A stretch of 41,195 nt of DNA from a virus. Of the stretch, positions 9,230 to 14,868 are shown piece by piece (the first letter of the stretch is position 1; the number at the start of each line of letters is the position of its first letter). The notes below the pieces were generated by a model that ran no database searches, had not been told where the DNA came from, and worked only from the letters and a program-made list of their open reading frames with translations. A program made the position numbers and the translations under genes. The stretch lies in IMG/VR virus record IMGVR_UViG_3300042451_001373, positions 1 through 41,195 of that record. One strand, given 5' to 3'.

Positions 9230-9252
9230 GGTCGCCACTTTGGAGGCCACTT
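9230..9252 (+). repeat. Tandem arm-type integrase-site candidates, right of attP
   Basis: GGTCGCCACTT and, 12 bases on, GGAGGCCACTT repeat the arrangement at 9000-9022 on the other side of the core. The 12-bp period and orientation are the same. The end lies one base from the stop region of the leftward gene at 9254. Confidence 0.55.
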
Positions 9253-9253
9253 G

Positions 9254-9493
9254 CTACTTGCGGATTTGTCGCCATTCTTCGGGGTCGGGGCGTTCGGGGC
9301 GGCCGGTGGCTTGGTTGAGTTGTTGGCGGATCCAGGCGCTGAGTTTTTCGGGTTTGGCGGCTCGGACCCAGGCGGATTTTTCTTCGGGGTAGCAGAAGAA
9401 GAGGATTTTACTGGTCATGTTTTCGGCTCCTTCGGGGTCGCGGGCGTTGTTGCGGTTGCCGGTGTTGCCGTGGGCGTTGAGGTCGGGTGTCAT
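9254..9493 (-). CDS. Small hypothetical protein, last gene of the leftward accessory operon
   Basis: The 79-residue protein has a basic, helical second half (KPEKLSAWIRQQLNQATGR) that resembles the helical part of small DNA-binding or ribbon-helix-helix proteins, but I cannot assign a family. The start is chosen because its ATG overlaps the stop of the 9490-9663 gene (ATGA); an internal ATG at residue 26 (MTSKILFF) is an alternative. It lies between the accessory operon and attP, so it could be an integration accessory factor. That is a guess from position. Confidence 0.55.
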   Translation of the reverse strand: MTPDLNAHGNTGNRNNARDPEGAENMTSKILFFCYPEEKSAWVRAAKPEKLSAWIRQQLNQATGRPERPDPEEWRQIRK

Positions 9494-9663
9494 TGATTTA
9501 TTGGGATGGGATGTTTTAACAGGATTTTCTCGGCGCTGGCTACAGCTTGGGCTAAAAAGTTGAGGTTGGCGGCGAGGCTGGAGGGGTTTTCTATGTCGCG
9601 CAAGACGAGCTTGGCCGTGTCGGTGAGCAATGCCAGGGCGTTGTAAAGTTTGACGGTTTCCAT
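9490..9663 (-). CDS. Small helical hypothetical protein (57 aa)
   Basis: This frame begins METVKLYNALALL and ends KHPIPINQ. It is almost entirely predicted amphipathic helix, with no cysteine or membrane segment. The stop overlaps the next start by the ATGA pattern common in this genome, which supports it as a real gene despite its size. A GC-rich inverted repeat (9673-9689) lies just before the start. No family is recognised. Confidence 0.6.
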   Translation of the reverse strand: METVKLYNALALLTDTAKLVLRDIENPSSLAANLNFLAQAVASAEKILLKHPIPINQ

Positions 9664-9672
9664 TGATGAGGT

Positions 9673-9689
9673 GCCGGAAATCGTCCGGC
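9673..9689. other. Small inverted repeat in the leader of the 9663 gene
   Basis: GCCGGA and TCCGGC are separated by five bases, ten bases from the start codon of the leftward gene. There is no following T-run, so it is more likely a leader hairpin than a terminator. Function unknown. Confidence 0.35.
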
Positions 9690-9726
9690 GCGGGTTGAGT
9701 TTTTATGGGGTGGGGTGAGTTTGGGC

Positions 9727-9921
9727 CTAAATTTCGCGCCCTTCAGACATGCCGGAATTAGCCTCGGGGGTAATTACCGGCTGGCCATTCACCAGGGCGG
9801 GCAGGATTTCGGCGTCGTCGGCGGCCAGCTCGGCTGCCGTGGTGATGCCGGGCTGAATGTCGAGACGGGCAAGCGCCGCCTCCATCGAGGAGGCGGCGCG
9901 GGTGAGTTGCTCGGGGGTCAT
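9727..9921 (-). CDS. Hypothetical acidic small protein (64 aa)
   Basis: The protein is helical at the N-terminus (MTPEQLTRAASSMEAALARL) and acidic in the middle. No known domain is recognised. Its start overlaps the stop of the upstream gene (9918-10112) by four bases (ATGA), which supports the call and places it in the leftward accessory operon. Confidence 0.55.
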   Translation of the reverse strand: MTPEQLTRAASSMEAALARLDIQPGITTAAELAADDAEILPALVNGQPVITPEANSGMSEGREI

Positions 9922-10112
9922 GGAAACCTTAACGATTCAACCGCCTCTTCGTCGTTCTTAAACAGAGGATGCGTCTCCCATTTGGGTTTCCAGTTGTTCT
10001 CGTAGCGTGGCGAGGATTTGGTGAACCATTCTCCGGCGCGGCTGCGGCGGCTGTCGGAATAACCGAGCTTCCTAATGTGGCGGCGGATTGCTTGTTGGGT
10101 TTCAAGTTTCAT
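9918..10112 (-). CDS. Hypothetical basic small protein (64 aa)
   Basis: I chose the ATG at 10112 (MKLETQQAIRRHIRKLGY) because it overlaps the upstream stop (ATGA); the frame is open further upstream to 10193. The protein is basic and aromatic-rich (EWFTKSS, NNWKPKW), with a possible short helix-turn-helix-like start. No family is recognised. It belongs to the coupled leftward accessory genes. Confidence 0.55.
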   Translation of the reverse strand: MKLETQQAIRRHIRKLGYSDSRRSRAGEWFTKSSPRYENNWKPKWETHPLFKNDEEAVESLRFP

Positions 10113-10384
10113 TTTGTTGGAACGATAAATTTTGCAACCAGTTTTCCGAGTGTCAGGGTTTGAAAAGCGGGGTCTTCGTCCTCGCCGTCCCATTTGTAAA
10201 TCTCATATTCGTGGCGGGTGTTGCTTAATCTTCCGCCGTTATCGTCCCAGTCCCAGCGCCGGAGCACTGCGAGCTCTCCCCATATTGCCTGGCCTGCGTT
10301 GTGAGGGTTGCCCTGGTCTTCCGGTGGCGTTATGTAGGTGAGGCTTTCGATTTCGTCTTGTTCTTGTGGTGATAGTGTTTTCAT
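10109..10384 (-). CDS. Hypothetical acidic protein (91 aa)
   Basis: It is acidic and tryptophan-rich (WDWDDNGG, YKWDGEDED), with no signal peptide or membrane segment. Coupled to the next gene by an ATGA overlap. The composition suggests a small cytoplasmic phage accessory protein; acidic proteins of this kind are sometimes DNA mimics, but nothing here proves that. Confidence 0.55.
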   Translation of the reverse strand: MKTLSPQEQDEIESLTYITPPEDQGNPHNAGQAIWGELAVLRRWDWDDNGGRLSNTRHEYEIYKWDGEDEDPAFQTLTLGKLVAKFIVPTK

Positions 10385-10395
10385 TGTTGGTTTGG

Positions 10396-10641
10396 TTATT
10401 CAAATGCTTGGTCTTGGCAATAATTGTAGAAATCTCCGGCTTCGCGCATGAGGCGGGATAGAAGGGCGGCGGGCTCGCGTCCGGCTTTGAGCTCGGCGGC
10501 GATGATCTCGGATTCGGGGTCCCAAAAGTGAGGGGTGCCATTTCCCTGGACAAATTCTACGATAAAGCGGGGCCAGTGGTTATGTATGACGAACTCACGG
10601 TCTGCGCCGTCGTCGGCGATAAGGAATTTTGGTAGGTTCAT
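10396..10641 (-). CDS. Hypothetical accessory protein (81 aa)
   Basis: The N-terminal half looks like beta strands (REFVIHNHWPRFIVEFV), and the C-terminal half is helical (LLSRLMREAGDFYNY). No recognised family. Its start overlaps the stop of the 10638-11141 gene (ATGA). Confidence 0.55.
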   Translation of the reverse strand: MNLPKFLIADDGADREFVIHNHWPRFIVEFVQGNGTPHFWDPESEIIAAELKAGREPAALLSRLMREAGDFYNYCQDQAFE

Positions 10642-11141
10642 GGTTTTTTTAGGAGTTTTTGAATTTCGGCTTGGAGTGTGCTGCCTTTGGTAATGGCCGT
10701 AGTGACGCGAAAAGCGGTGTTTGAGTCAACTACGCATCCGCAAGCGGTCAGGTATTTTGTGAGGTTGCCGCTTGTTGAGCGCCAGCGCGGTATCTCGCGT
10801 CGGCGGAGGTTTGATGTAACAAACTTAGCAACCAAGGGAGCGAGGACTTGCTCGCGGCCTTTGGCAGTGAGGTCGGCGGCGAGGCCAACTAATTCGGTGA
10901 GGTCGCAAATATCGGCCTCTTCGACAAATTCTCTGACATTGTAGTAATCTGTAATTGTTGCGAATTTGCCGACATGGTGCCACTCGCGGGAGCGGACCCA
11001 TTTTTTAAGCGTGGCAGCGGATTTGAATCCCCAAGCCTTAGCGGCGCGGGTGGCTGGCATGCGGCCGTCGATCTCGGCGATCTGGGCGCGAAGTGAGCGG
11101 CTGGCTGTTCGGCCGCCGGTGAGTGTGGAATAGAGTGCCAT
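10638..11141 (-). CDS. Hypothetical basic protein with helix-turn-helix-like segment (167 aa)
   Basis: Residues about 25-55 (MPATRAAKAWGFKSAATLKKWV) read like a helix-turn-helix followed by a tryptophan-containing helix, and the rest is basic and helical. It may be a DNA-binding protein of the accessory operon. No catalytic motif is seen and no family can be named with confidence. It is six bases from the next upstream gene and overlaps the next downstream start. Confidence 0.6.
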   Translation of the reverse strand: MALYSTLTGGRTASRSLRAQIAEIDGRMPATRAAKAWGFKSAATLKKWVRSREWHHVGKFATITDYYNVREFVEEADICDLTELVGLAADLTAKGREQVLAPLVAKFVTSNLRRREIPRWRSTSGNLTKYLTACGCVVDSNTAFRVTTAITKGSTLQAEIQKLLKKP

Positions 11142-11146
11142 GGCGT

Positions 11147-11482
11147 TTATATGGTAAGCTCTCCGGTGGCTGCGGTGATTGCCTCGGCGATCTGCTCGCG
11201 GAGCTGGTCGCCCTCGGTGCCTGCGGCGTCTCGGGCGTCGTAGGTGTCGCCCATGGCTTCGAGGGCGGCGCGGAGTGCTTCGAGCATTTGCGGGGCGGCG
11301 GCAATCAAGCGAGCGTTAGCTTCATCCTCGTCGATGTTCCAGGTGGAAACATTATGGCAGATAGCGTAGAGGGTGGTCCCGCCTGTTTCGAGTCTCATGC
11401 GGCCATTTTTGGCAAAAATGCTGCCTTCACCATTTCCTGATCCAATGTGCCACGGGCCGGGTGTGTGTTGTGTTGTTGTCAT
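11147..11482 (-). CDS. Conserved phage protein of the HTPGPW / ANARLIAAAP type
   Basis: The 111-residue protein opens with HTPGPWHIG and has DEANARLIAAAPQMLEAL near residue 52. This is a familiar family of small phage proteins found in many unrelated tailed phages, whose function I do not know to be established. The C-terminal half is helical and acidic. The pattern is clear enough to name the family type but not a job. Confidence 0.8.
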   Translation of the reverse strand: MTTTQHTPGPWHIGSGNGEGSIFAKNGRMRLETGGTTLYAICHNVSTWNIDEDEANARLIAAAPQMLEALRAALEAMGDTYDARDAAGTEGDQLREQIAEAITAATGELTI

Positions 11483-11493
11483 GGTCGGGCTCC

Positions 11494-11661
11494 TTAAACG
11501 GTGCGGTTGAGGATTGCGGTTGAGAGGCCAAACAACAGAAACCCAGTCAGGCCGAGCATGAACGATTCGGGGCCATGAATAAGGGTGAACGACGAGCCAA
11601 GCGCGAGGCTGGCGGTGGATGCTGTGGCGAGTGTCACAGCGAGGATGGTTTTTAGTTTCAT
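11494..11661 (-). CDS. Small membrane protein (55 aa), two hydrophobic segments
   Basis: Starting at MKLKTILAVTLATAST, it has a signal-like or transmembrane N-terminal segment and a second hydrophobic segment (FMLGLTGFLLFGLSTAIL). The frame is open to an earlier ATG at 11688, but the inner start has a GGGAACG stretch a few bases upstream and a normal signal-type N-terminus. It could be a holin-like, superinfection-exclusion or other membrane accessory protein. It is the first gene after a candidate leftward promoter at 11746-11774. Confidence 0.6.
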   Translation of the reverse strand: MKLKTILAVTLATASTASLALGSSFTLIHGPESFMLGLTGFLLFGLSTAILNRTV

Positions 11662-11745
11662 TTTTCGTTCCCGGATGTGCCGGGCCATTTTTTATTTTCC
11701 AGTTTCGCTGGACCGAGGCGGGCCGTGGTTGGCTCGCTTGGAAAT

Positions 11746-11774
11746 GAATCTATAAAGATTCAAAAGGGGTGCAA
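11746..11774 (-). promoter_or_regulatory. Candidate leftward promoter with operator-like palindrome
   Basis: In a 168-bp AT-rich gap, the minus strand reads TTGCAC (11774-11769), 14 bases, then TATAGA (11754-11749). The second element lies in an inverted repeat, GAATCT-ATAA-AGATTC (11746-11761). It precedes the small membrane-protein gene at 11661. The elements resemble sigma-70 boxes, but the 14-bp gap is short; whether this is a promoter, an operator or both is not decided by sequence. Confidence 0.4.
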
Positions 11775-11816
11775 GAATTATTTTTATTTTTTTGAAAATA
11801 TTTTTTCAGAAAATGC

Positions 11817-11842
11817 TTGACACTCGCGGAGGCTGATAAAAT
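11817..11842 (+). promoter_or_regulatory. Orphan TTGACA-N14-TAAAAT element
   Basis: TTGACA (11817-11822) and TAAAAT (11837-11842) are 14 bp apart, the same spacing as at 21754 and 28450. No rightward gene follows. If active it would read antisense into the lipoprotein gene at 11859-12257. Confidence 0.25.
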
Positions 11843-11858
11843 GAGGCTCTGCGGGTGG

Positions 11859-12257
11859 CTATGGGAATTTTGCCAGCGGTTTTTTCTTTTCGTATCCCCA
11901 GAAAAGTTCTTGGACGGGGGAAATGATTGCGATGCGTTGCGGGGGCATTTCATCGGGTAGGAATAGCTCGGCGGCGCGGTCCCCGTTGGGCCAGCGGGCG
12001 CGGAAAATGTGGGCGTTAGCGCCGGTGTAGGGCCAGCGTGGGCGGCCAAGGCTGGTGAGCTCAGGGCGGATTTTTAGCGTGACGGGTGCGGCTCCCAGGA
12101 CATTGCCATTCCAGTCGACAATGCCGCCTGCCGGGCTGGTTTCGATGAGGATTTCAACGGGCTGCGCCACGGGCTCGGCGCGGCGGGTGATGGGCTCAGG
12201 TTTCGGGCTGGCGCACGCAGCCAGGAGGAGAGCGAGAGCGGCAAGGAGTGGTTTCAT
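11859..12257 (-). CDS. Predicted lipoprotein (132 aa)
   Basis: A signal peptide with a lipobox (LLLAAC, Cys15) marks this as an exported, lipid-anchored protein. After a Pro-rich linker (about 16-35) comes a beta-rich domain with EILIETSPAGGIVDWNG and LGAAPVTLKI, which resembles a PEGA-type surface domain; that match is tentative. A lipoprotein among genes expressed from a temperate phage's leftward operon suggests lysogenic conversion or superinfection exclusion. Its start codon is directly preceded by twelve copies of a 7-bp repeat, so its expression may vary. Confidence 0.7.
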   Translation of the reverse strand: MKPLLAALALLLAACASPKPEPITRRAEPVAQPVEILIETSPAGGIVDWNGNVLGAAPVTLKIRPELTSLGRPRWPYTGANAHIFRARWPNGDRAAELFLPDEMPPQRIAIISPVQELFWGYEKKKPLAKFP

Positions 12258-12341
12258 GGCTGGTGGCTGGTGGCTGGTGGCTGGTGGCTGGTGGCTGGTG
12301 GCTGGTGGCTGGTGGCTGGTGGCTGGTGGCTGGTGGCTGGT
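12258..12341 (-). repeat. Twelve tandem copies of a 7-bp repeat upstream of the lipoprotein
   Basis: GGCTGGT (minus strand ACCAGCC) is repeated 12 times without error over 84 bases, ending at the lipoprotein start codon. It fills nearly the whole spacer to the stop of the upstream regulator (12359). The repeat contains no Shine-Dalgarno sequence and all frames through it are open. Perfect short tandem repeats change copy number by replication slippage, so this could alter spacing or translational coupling upstream of the lipoprotein. Confidence 0.9.
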
Positions 12342-12358
12342 GAGGTCGTGGATTTCTG

Positions 12359-12676
12359 CTATCCAGCCCGGCGGGAGTTCGGGCGATTCGCTGTTAAGGA
12401 TCCAATACCTGAGTTGGTTGATGGTGTTATGACATTCTGGGCAGTATCCTGGGGCGTGGCTTTTCCCGATATCTTGGTGACTTCTGTTTTTTTGGTGATG
12501 CCGTAAATTGTGGCTTCGTTTGCCATTTCAGTAAGGGCTTCGCGGGCCCACTGGCTGCGCGTCAATCCGCCTGCGGCGGCCAGCCGGTCAATCTCTGCGC
12601 TGGTTTCCAAATCAACGGTAGTGCTCGCCACAATTCGGTTTTTGCCTGGGCCGTTTGGTTTTTTCTTTTTTGGCAT
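12359..12676 (-). CDS. Ribbon-helix-helix regulator, leftward (105 aa)
   Basis: After a Lys/Pro-rich start (MPKKKKPNGPGK), residues about 13-50 have the ribbon-helix-helix pattern: a strand (RIVASTTVDL), helix 1 (ETSAEIDRLAAAGG) and helix 2 (TRSQWAREALTEMAN). Such proteins bind DNA as dimers and often repress their own promoter. The C-terminal half is polar and probably disordered or a partner-binding tail. I chose the ATG at 12676; an earlier one at 12700 is possible. It faces a second, shorter ribbon-helix-helix gene across a palindromic control region, a likely lysogeny switch. Confidence 0.75.
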   Translation of the reverse strand: MPKKKKPNGPGKNRIVASTTVDLETSAEIDRLAAAGGLTRSQWAREALTEMANEATIYGITKKTEVTKISGKATPQDTAQNVITPSTNSGIGSLTANRPNSRRAG

Positions 12677-12726
12677 GTCGCAATCTAAACCAGCTCGCAA
12701 ACAAAATAAATTTTTTTGTTTTGTTT

Positions 12727-12745
12727 CTATACAGAATCTGTATAG
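12727..12745. promoter_or_regulatory. Palindromic operator in the divergent control region
   Basis: CTATACAGAATCTGTATAG is a perfect inverted repeat with 9-bp arms around one central base. It lies in the 104-bp AT-rich gap between two divergent ribbon-helix-helix genes. TTGTTT (12721-12726) and TATAGA (12741-12746) on the plus strand, 14 bp apart, could form an overlapping rightward promoter, and the leftward promoter must also lie close by. It is probably bound by one or both regulators. Confidence 0.65.
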
Positions 12746-12780
12746 AACTTTTCAGAGGTGAGTAGAACACCCCACTTGAT

Positions 12781-12933
12781 ATGACAAAAATCGTTCAAAC
12801 CAAAATCCCCGCAGAGGTTGATGAAATCATCACCGAGCTGGCCAAAAGCCAGATGGTGAGCCGGGCCGCCATCGTGCGGCAGTTGCTGGTGAAAGCTGTC
12901 GCAAAAGCCAAAGCTCAGGAGGGCCAGATATGA
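12781..12933 (+). CDS. Ribbon-helix-helix regulator, rightward (50 aa)
   Basis: This minimal ribbon-helix-helix protein has a strand VQTKIPAEV, helix 1 DEIITELAKSQ and helix 2 SRAAIVRQLLVKAVAKA. Size and pattern fit Arc/CopG-type dimeric repressors. It is the first gene of the rightward early operon, 36 bases after the 19-bp palindrome, and overlaps the next gene by ATGA. Together with the leftward regulator at 12676 it probably sets the choice between the leftward and rightward programmes. Confidence 0.75.
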   Translation: MTKIVQTKIPAEVDEIITELAKSQMVSRAAIVRQLLVKAVAKAKAQEGQI

Positions 12934-13076
12934 GCCGCCTTTTTTTGTGCCGGGCGATGGATCCGCTGCGCGGTCCGTTTGGCGACTATGTGAGAGCGAC
13001 ATCCGCAAAGGCTGCGCGGGCGCGTTTTTTTGAAATTTTCGGACTTAGGCCGTTTTCCGTGGAGGTGGACAAATGA
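12930..13076 (+). CDS. Tiny hypothetical protein (48 aa)
   Basis: It begins MSRLFLCRAMDPLRGPFGD and is basic, with an Ala/Arg helix in the middle (TSAKAARARFFEIFGL). It is joined to both neighbours by ATGA overlaps, which is the main support for it being a gene. No family is recognised. Confidence 0.5.
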   Translation: MSRLFLCRAMDPLRGPFGDYVRATSAKAARARFFEIFGLRPFSVEVDK

Positions 13077-13180
13077 ACACTCCCGACGCGATTCATTACA
13101 TTACATGGACCTGGGAGGCGTTTTGCGCTCTTGGACCGGCTGCGGCGCTGGCGTTGCTCGCCTGGAGGATGGGCGAATGA
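13073..13180 (+). CDS. Tiny membrane-type peptide (35 aa)
   Basis: The sequence MNTPDAIHYITWTWEAF is followed by one hydrophobic Ala/Leu helix (GPAAALALLAW) and a short charged end. It could span the membrane once. ATGA overlaps on both sides place it in the coupled early operon. Function unknown. Confidence 0.45.
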   Translation: MNTPDAIHYITWTWEAFCALGPAAALALLAWRMGE

Positions 13181-13401
13181 TCGAGCAACACTATTCACCG
13201 GCACAGCTCTGCAAACTTTTGAGCCTGTCGAGGTCGGCGGTTCAGTCGAGGCTCTATGATGGCACCTTTCCCCATGTTCGCCTGGGGGATCGCATTTTGA
13301 TCCCTGAGTCGAGCATCAAGCGGGTGCTCGAGGAAGGCCGGATCGGTGGGTCGGTGTATCTCCGCCCTGGTCGCAAACCTTGGGCCGCGTCGCTCACTTA
13401 G
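13177..13401 (+). CDS. Excisionase-like helix-turn-helix protein (74 aa)
   Basis: The pattern YSPAQLCKLLSLSRSAVQSRLYDGTFPHVRLGDRILIP is that of the MerR/excisionase-type winged helix-turn-helix domain (residues about 5-50), with the usual final Arg-rich strand. Such proteins bend DNA at att sites (Xis) or act as regulators. The start is at 13177, where ATG overlaps the previous stop; the longer upstream frame is ignored. It is the natural candidate for directing integrase to excision, although it lies about 4 kb from attP. Confidence 0.7.
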   Translation: MIEQHYSPAQLCKLLSLSRSAVQSRLYDGTFPHVRLGDRILIPESSIKRVLEEGRIGGSVYLRPGRKPWAASLT

Positions 13402-13421
13402 CGCCGCCTTTTTTGTTTTTT

Positions 13422-14258
13422 ATGGAATCCCCTTTGCAATCCATGAAGGCCGCCGAGTCTGCCGCGCCTTTTCTTTTTAATTTTGAGGAATTGAGTGCCG
13501 AGAAACTCGAAGGGGTTGGAGAGTTTACCGGCGAGCGCCTTCTTGCCCGCCGGCCGGATGCTTATCAGGCGATTATTCGGATGAGCGCCGAGGGGCTGAG
13601 TATTTCCGCCCAGGCTCGTGCGCTTGGGGTGAGTCGAAACACGGTTTGCGCCGTGAGAGATCGGGAAGGGTTTTCTATAGAGCAGGATAAAAAGGATTTG
13701 TTGCGGGATGTTCGGCGGGCTGCCCGGCTTTCGGTGGAGAGGGCTATCGAGTTGGTGCCTTGTATCCAGAACGCCAAGGACGCGGCCATTGTTGCGGCGG
13801 TGATGGTGGATAAGATGCAGTTGTTGTCGGGTGAGGCCACAGCCCGAGTCGAGCGAGTCGAGGTTAACCAGGACAAACTCTCTGAGATGCTGGCCTCGCT
13901 GCCGGTGCTCGAGGCTGAGGTGCTGCCGATTACCGGTCCACACGGGAGCGAGTCGGGACAAAAGGCGCCGGGCGGATCGGGCGGATTGGACGGATCTGGG
14001 AGCGCTGCCGATGCGGTCTCTGATACCGAATCAGAAGGCCTCAACTACGCAGACGGCCAGCAGGACACCACTTTGGATGCCACCTGCGCCGTCGAGCCGG
14101 TCGAGGCCGACGCCCGGCCGGTCGATCAAGAGGGGGGGAGGGGGTCTGGATTTTCGGAGGCCCCCCCTATGACACCCACTGATTTGGGTGAGCAGAAAAT
14201 TTTATGCAAAGGGGTCTCTGCGTCGCAGGAGGCCGCTGAGGAGCTTTCAACTAACTAA
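13422..14258 (+). CDS. Helix-turn-helix DNA-binding protein (278 aa), possible small terminase or replication factor
   Basis: Residues about 50-80 (AEGLSISAQARALGVSRNTV) form a clear helix-turn-helix of the type found in transposase-like and small-terminase proteins. A helical region follows, then a Gly/Ser/Glu-rich tail (about 175-278) that looks disordered. The ATG at 13422 follows an AT-rich leader (CTTTTTTGTTTTTT) without Shine-Dalgarno. No other candidate for a small terminase subunit is seen near the large terminase, so this is one possibility, with weak support. Bases 14063-14085 in its tail repeat the attP arm-type sequence. Confidence 0.6.
   Translation: MESPLQSMKAAESAAPFLFNFEELSAEKLEGVGEFTGERLLARRPDAYQAIIRMSAEGLSISAQARALGVSRNTVCAVRDREGFSIEQDKKDLLRDVRRAARLSVERAIELVPCIQNAKDAAIVAAVMVDKMQLLSGEATARVERVEVNQDKLSEMLASLPVLEAEVLPITGPHGSESGQKAPGGSGGLDGSGSAADAVSDTESEGLNYADGQQDTTLDATCAVEPVEADARPVDQEGGRGSGFSEAPPMTPTDLGEQKILCKGVSASQEAAEELSTN
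14063..14085 (+). repeat. Off-site copy of the attP arm repeat
   Basis: GGACACCACTT at 14063-14073 followed by GGATGCCACCT with the same 12-bp period closely repeats the tandem pair at 9000-9022: the first 15 bases are identical. It lies inside a coding region about 5 kb from attP. Confidence 0.5.
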
Positions 14259-14261
14259 CCT

Positions 14262-14549
14262 ATGGCTGACTCAAAAAATAAAAAAAACGCGGCGGTGGCC
14301 GCTGCTGTGACTCCGGAGGCGGTGACGCCTGATCCGGTGAAGGTGAAGGTGTATCGCCCGACTCCGAACCGCTACTTGGTGCAGGTGCAAATTCCTACGG
14401 GCGAGGCGGGCACGATGCGCGTGGCGCTCATGCGCGTGAAGGACAGCCGCTTCTACCGCCCTGGCGAGATGATTCCGGCGCTGCCTGGAGATCGGGACAT
14501 TTGGGCTCCTCTCAAACAACGGTTCTCCCCTGCTATTGGCACTTTATGA
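14262..14549 (+). CDS. Hypothetical early protein (95 aa)
   Basis: A Lys/Ala/Val-rich, probably flexible start (about 1-30) precedes a small beta-type domain (VKVYRPTPNRYLVQVQIP). No known family is recognised. It starts four bases after the previous stop and overlaps the next gene by ATGA. By position it belongs to the early or replication operon. Confidence 0.6.
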   Translation: MADSKNKKNAAVAAAVTPEAVTPDPVKVKVYRPTPNRYLVQVQIPTGEAGTMRVALMRVKDSRFYRPGEMIPALPGDRDIWAPLKQRFSPAIGTL

Positions 14550-14641
14550 AAAAAACAACAACCCTGTTTCAGTCTGCGGCTGTGAGCGTTGCGCTCTATC
14601 GCCGTTTTCTTGAGCAAAAAAAAACAACCCCGAAAAAATGA
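14546..14641 (+). CDS. Tiny basic protein (31 aa)
   Basis: It reads MKKTTTLFQSAAVSVALYRRF and ends in a Lys-rich tail. ATGA overlaps with both neighbours support it, but it is short and A-run-rich, so it may instead be a leader that carries ribosomes to the next start. Function unknown. Confidence 0.35.
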   Translation: MKKTTTLFQSAAVSVALYRRFLEQKKTTPKK

Positions 14642-14868
14642 AATTAACCACAGAGAACACAGAGGACACGGAGATGGAGTGGCGGGATGCTTCAGTGACG
14701 CTTCCCGACGATGGCTATACGGTCATCATCCACACGCTGGGTGGTGAGGTTTGGACGGGATTTATTGATGGCGATGTCTGGCGCAATGTTCTTGGGAATC
14801 GCATTCACGAGGAGGAGGCGGTTTTGCATTGGATGCCGTTGCCGAATCCACCGGAGGAGGCGAAATGA
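14638..14868 (+). CDS. DUF551-like small protein (76 aa)
   Basis: After the first codons, EWRDASVTLPDDGYTVIIHT, a W-containing strand and the closing VLHWMPLPNPPEE match the pattern of DUF551 phage proteins (a WxxxxxxxPxDG opening and HWMPLPxPP ending). The first 12 codons (TTENTEDTE) come from an intergenic ACCACAGAG-type repeat, so the true start may be the ATG at 14674. Function of the family is not established. ATGA-type overlap with the exonuclease gene follows. Confidence 0.75.
   Translation: MKLTTENTEDTEMEWRDASVTLPDDGYTVIIHTLGGEVWTGFIDGDVWRNVLGNRIHEEEAVLHWMPLPNPPEEAK
14644..14673 (+). repeat. ACCACAGAG-type dispersed repeat, copy 1
   Basis: The bases TTAACCACAGAGAACACAG and the following AGGACACGGAG match copies at 22528-22558 (inverted) and 33110-33139. 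Similar sequences are scattered through Verrucomicrobiota and other environmental genomes, as far as I recall. Here the repeat forms the apparent N-terminus of the DUF551-like gene. Confidence 0.7.

Noticed and set aside
12258-12341. CRISPR array
   Set aside because: The 7-bp units are tandem with no spacers, so this is a simple sequence repeat.
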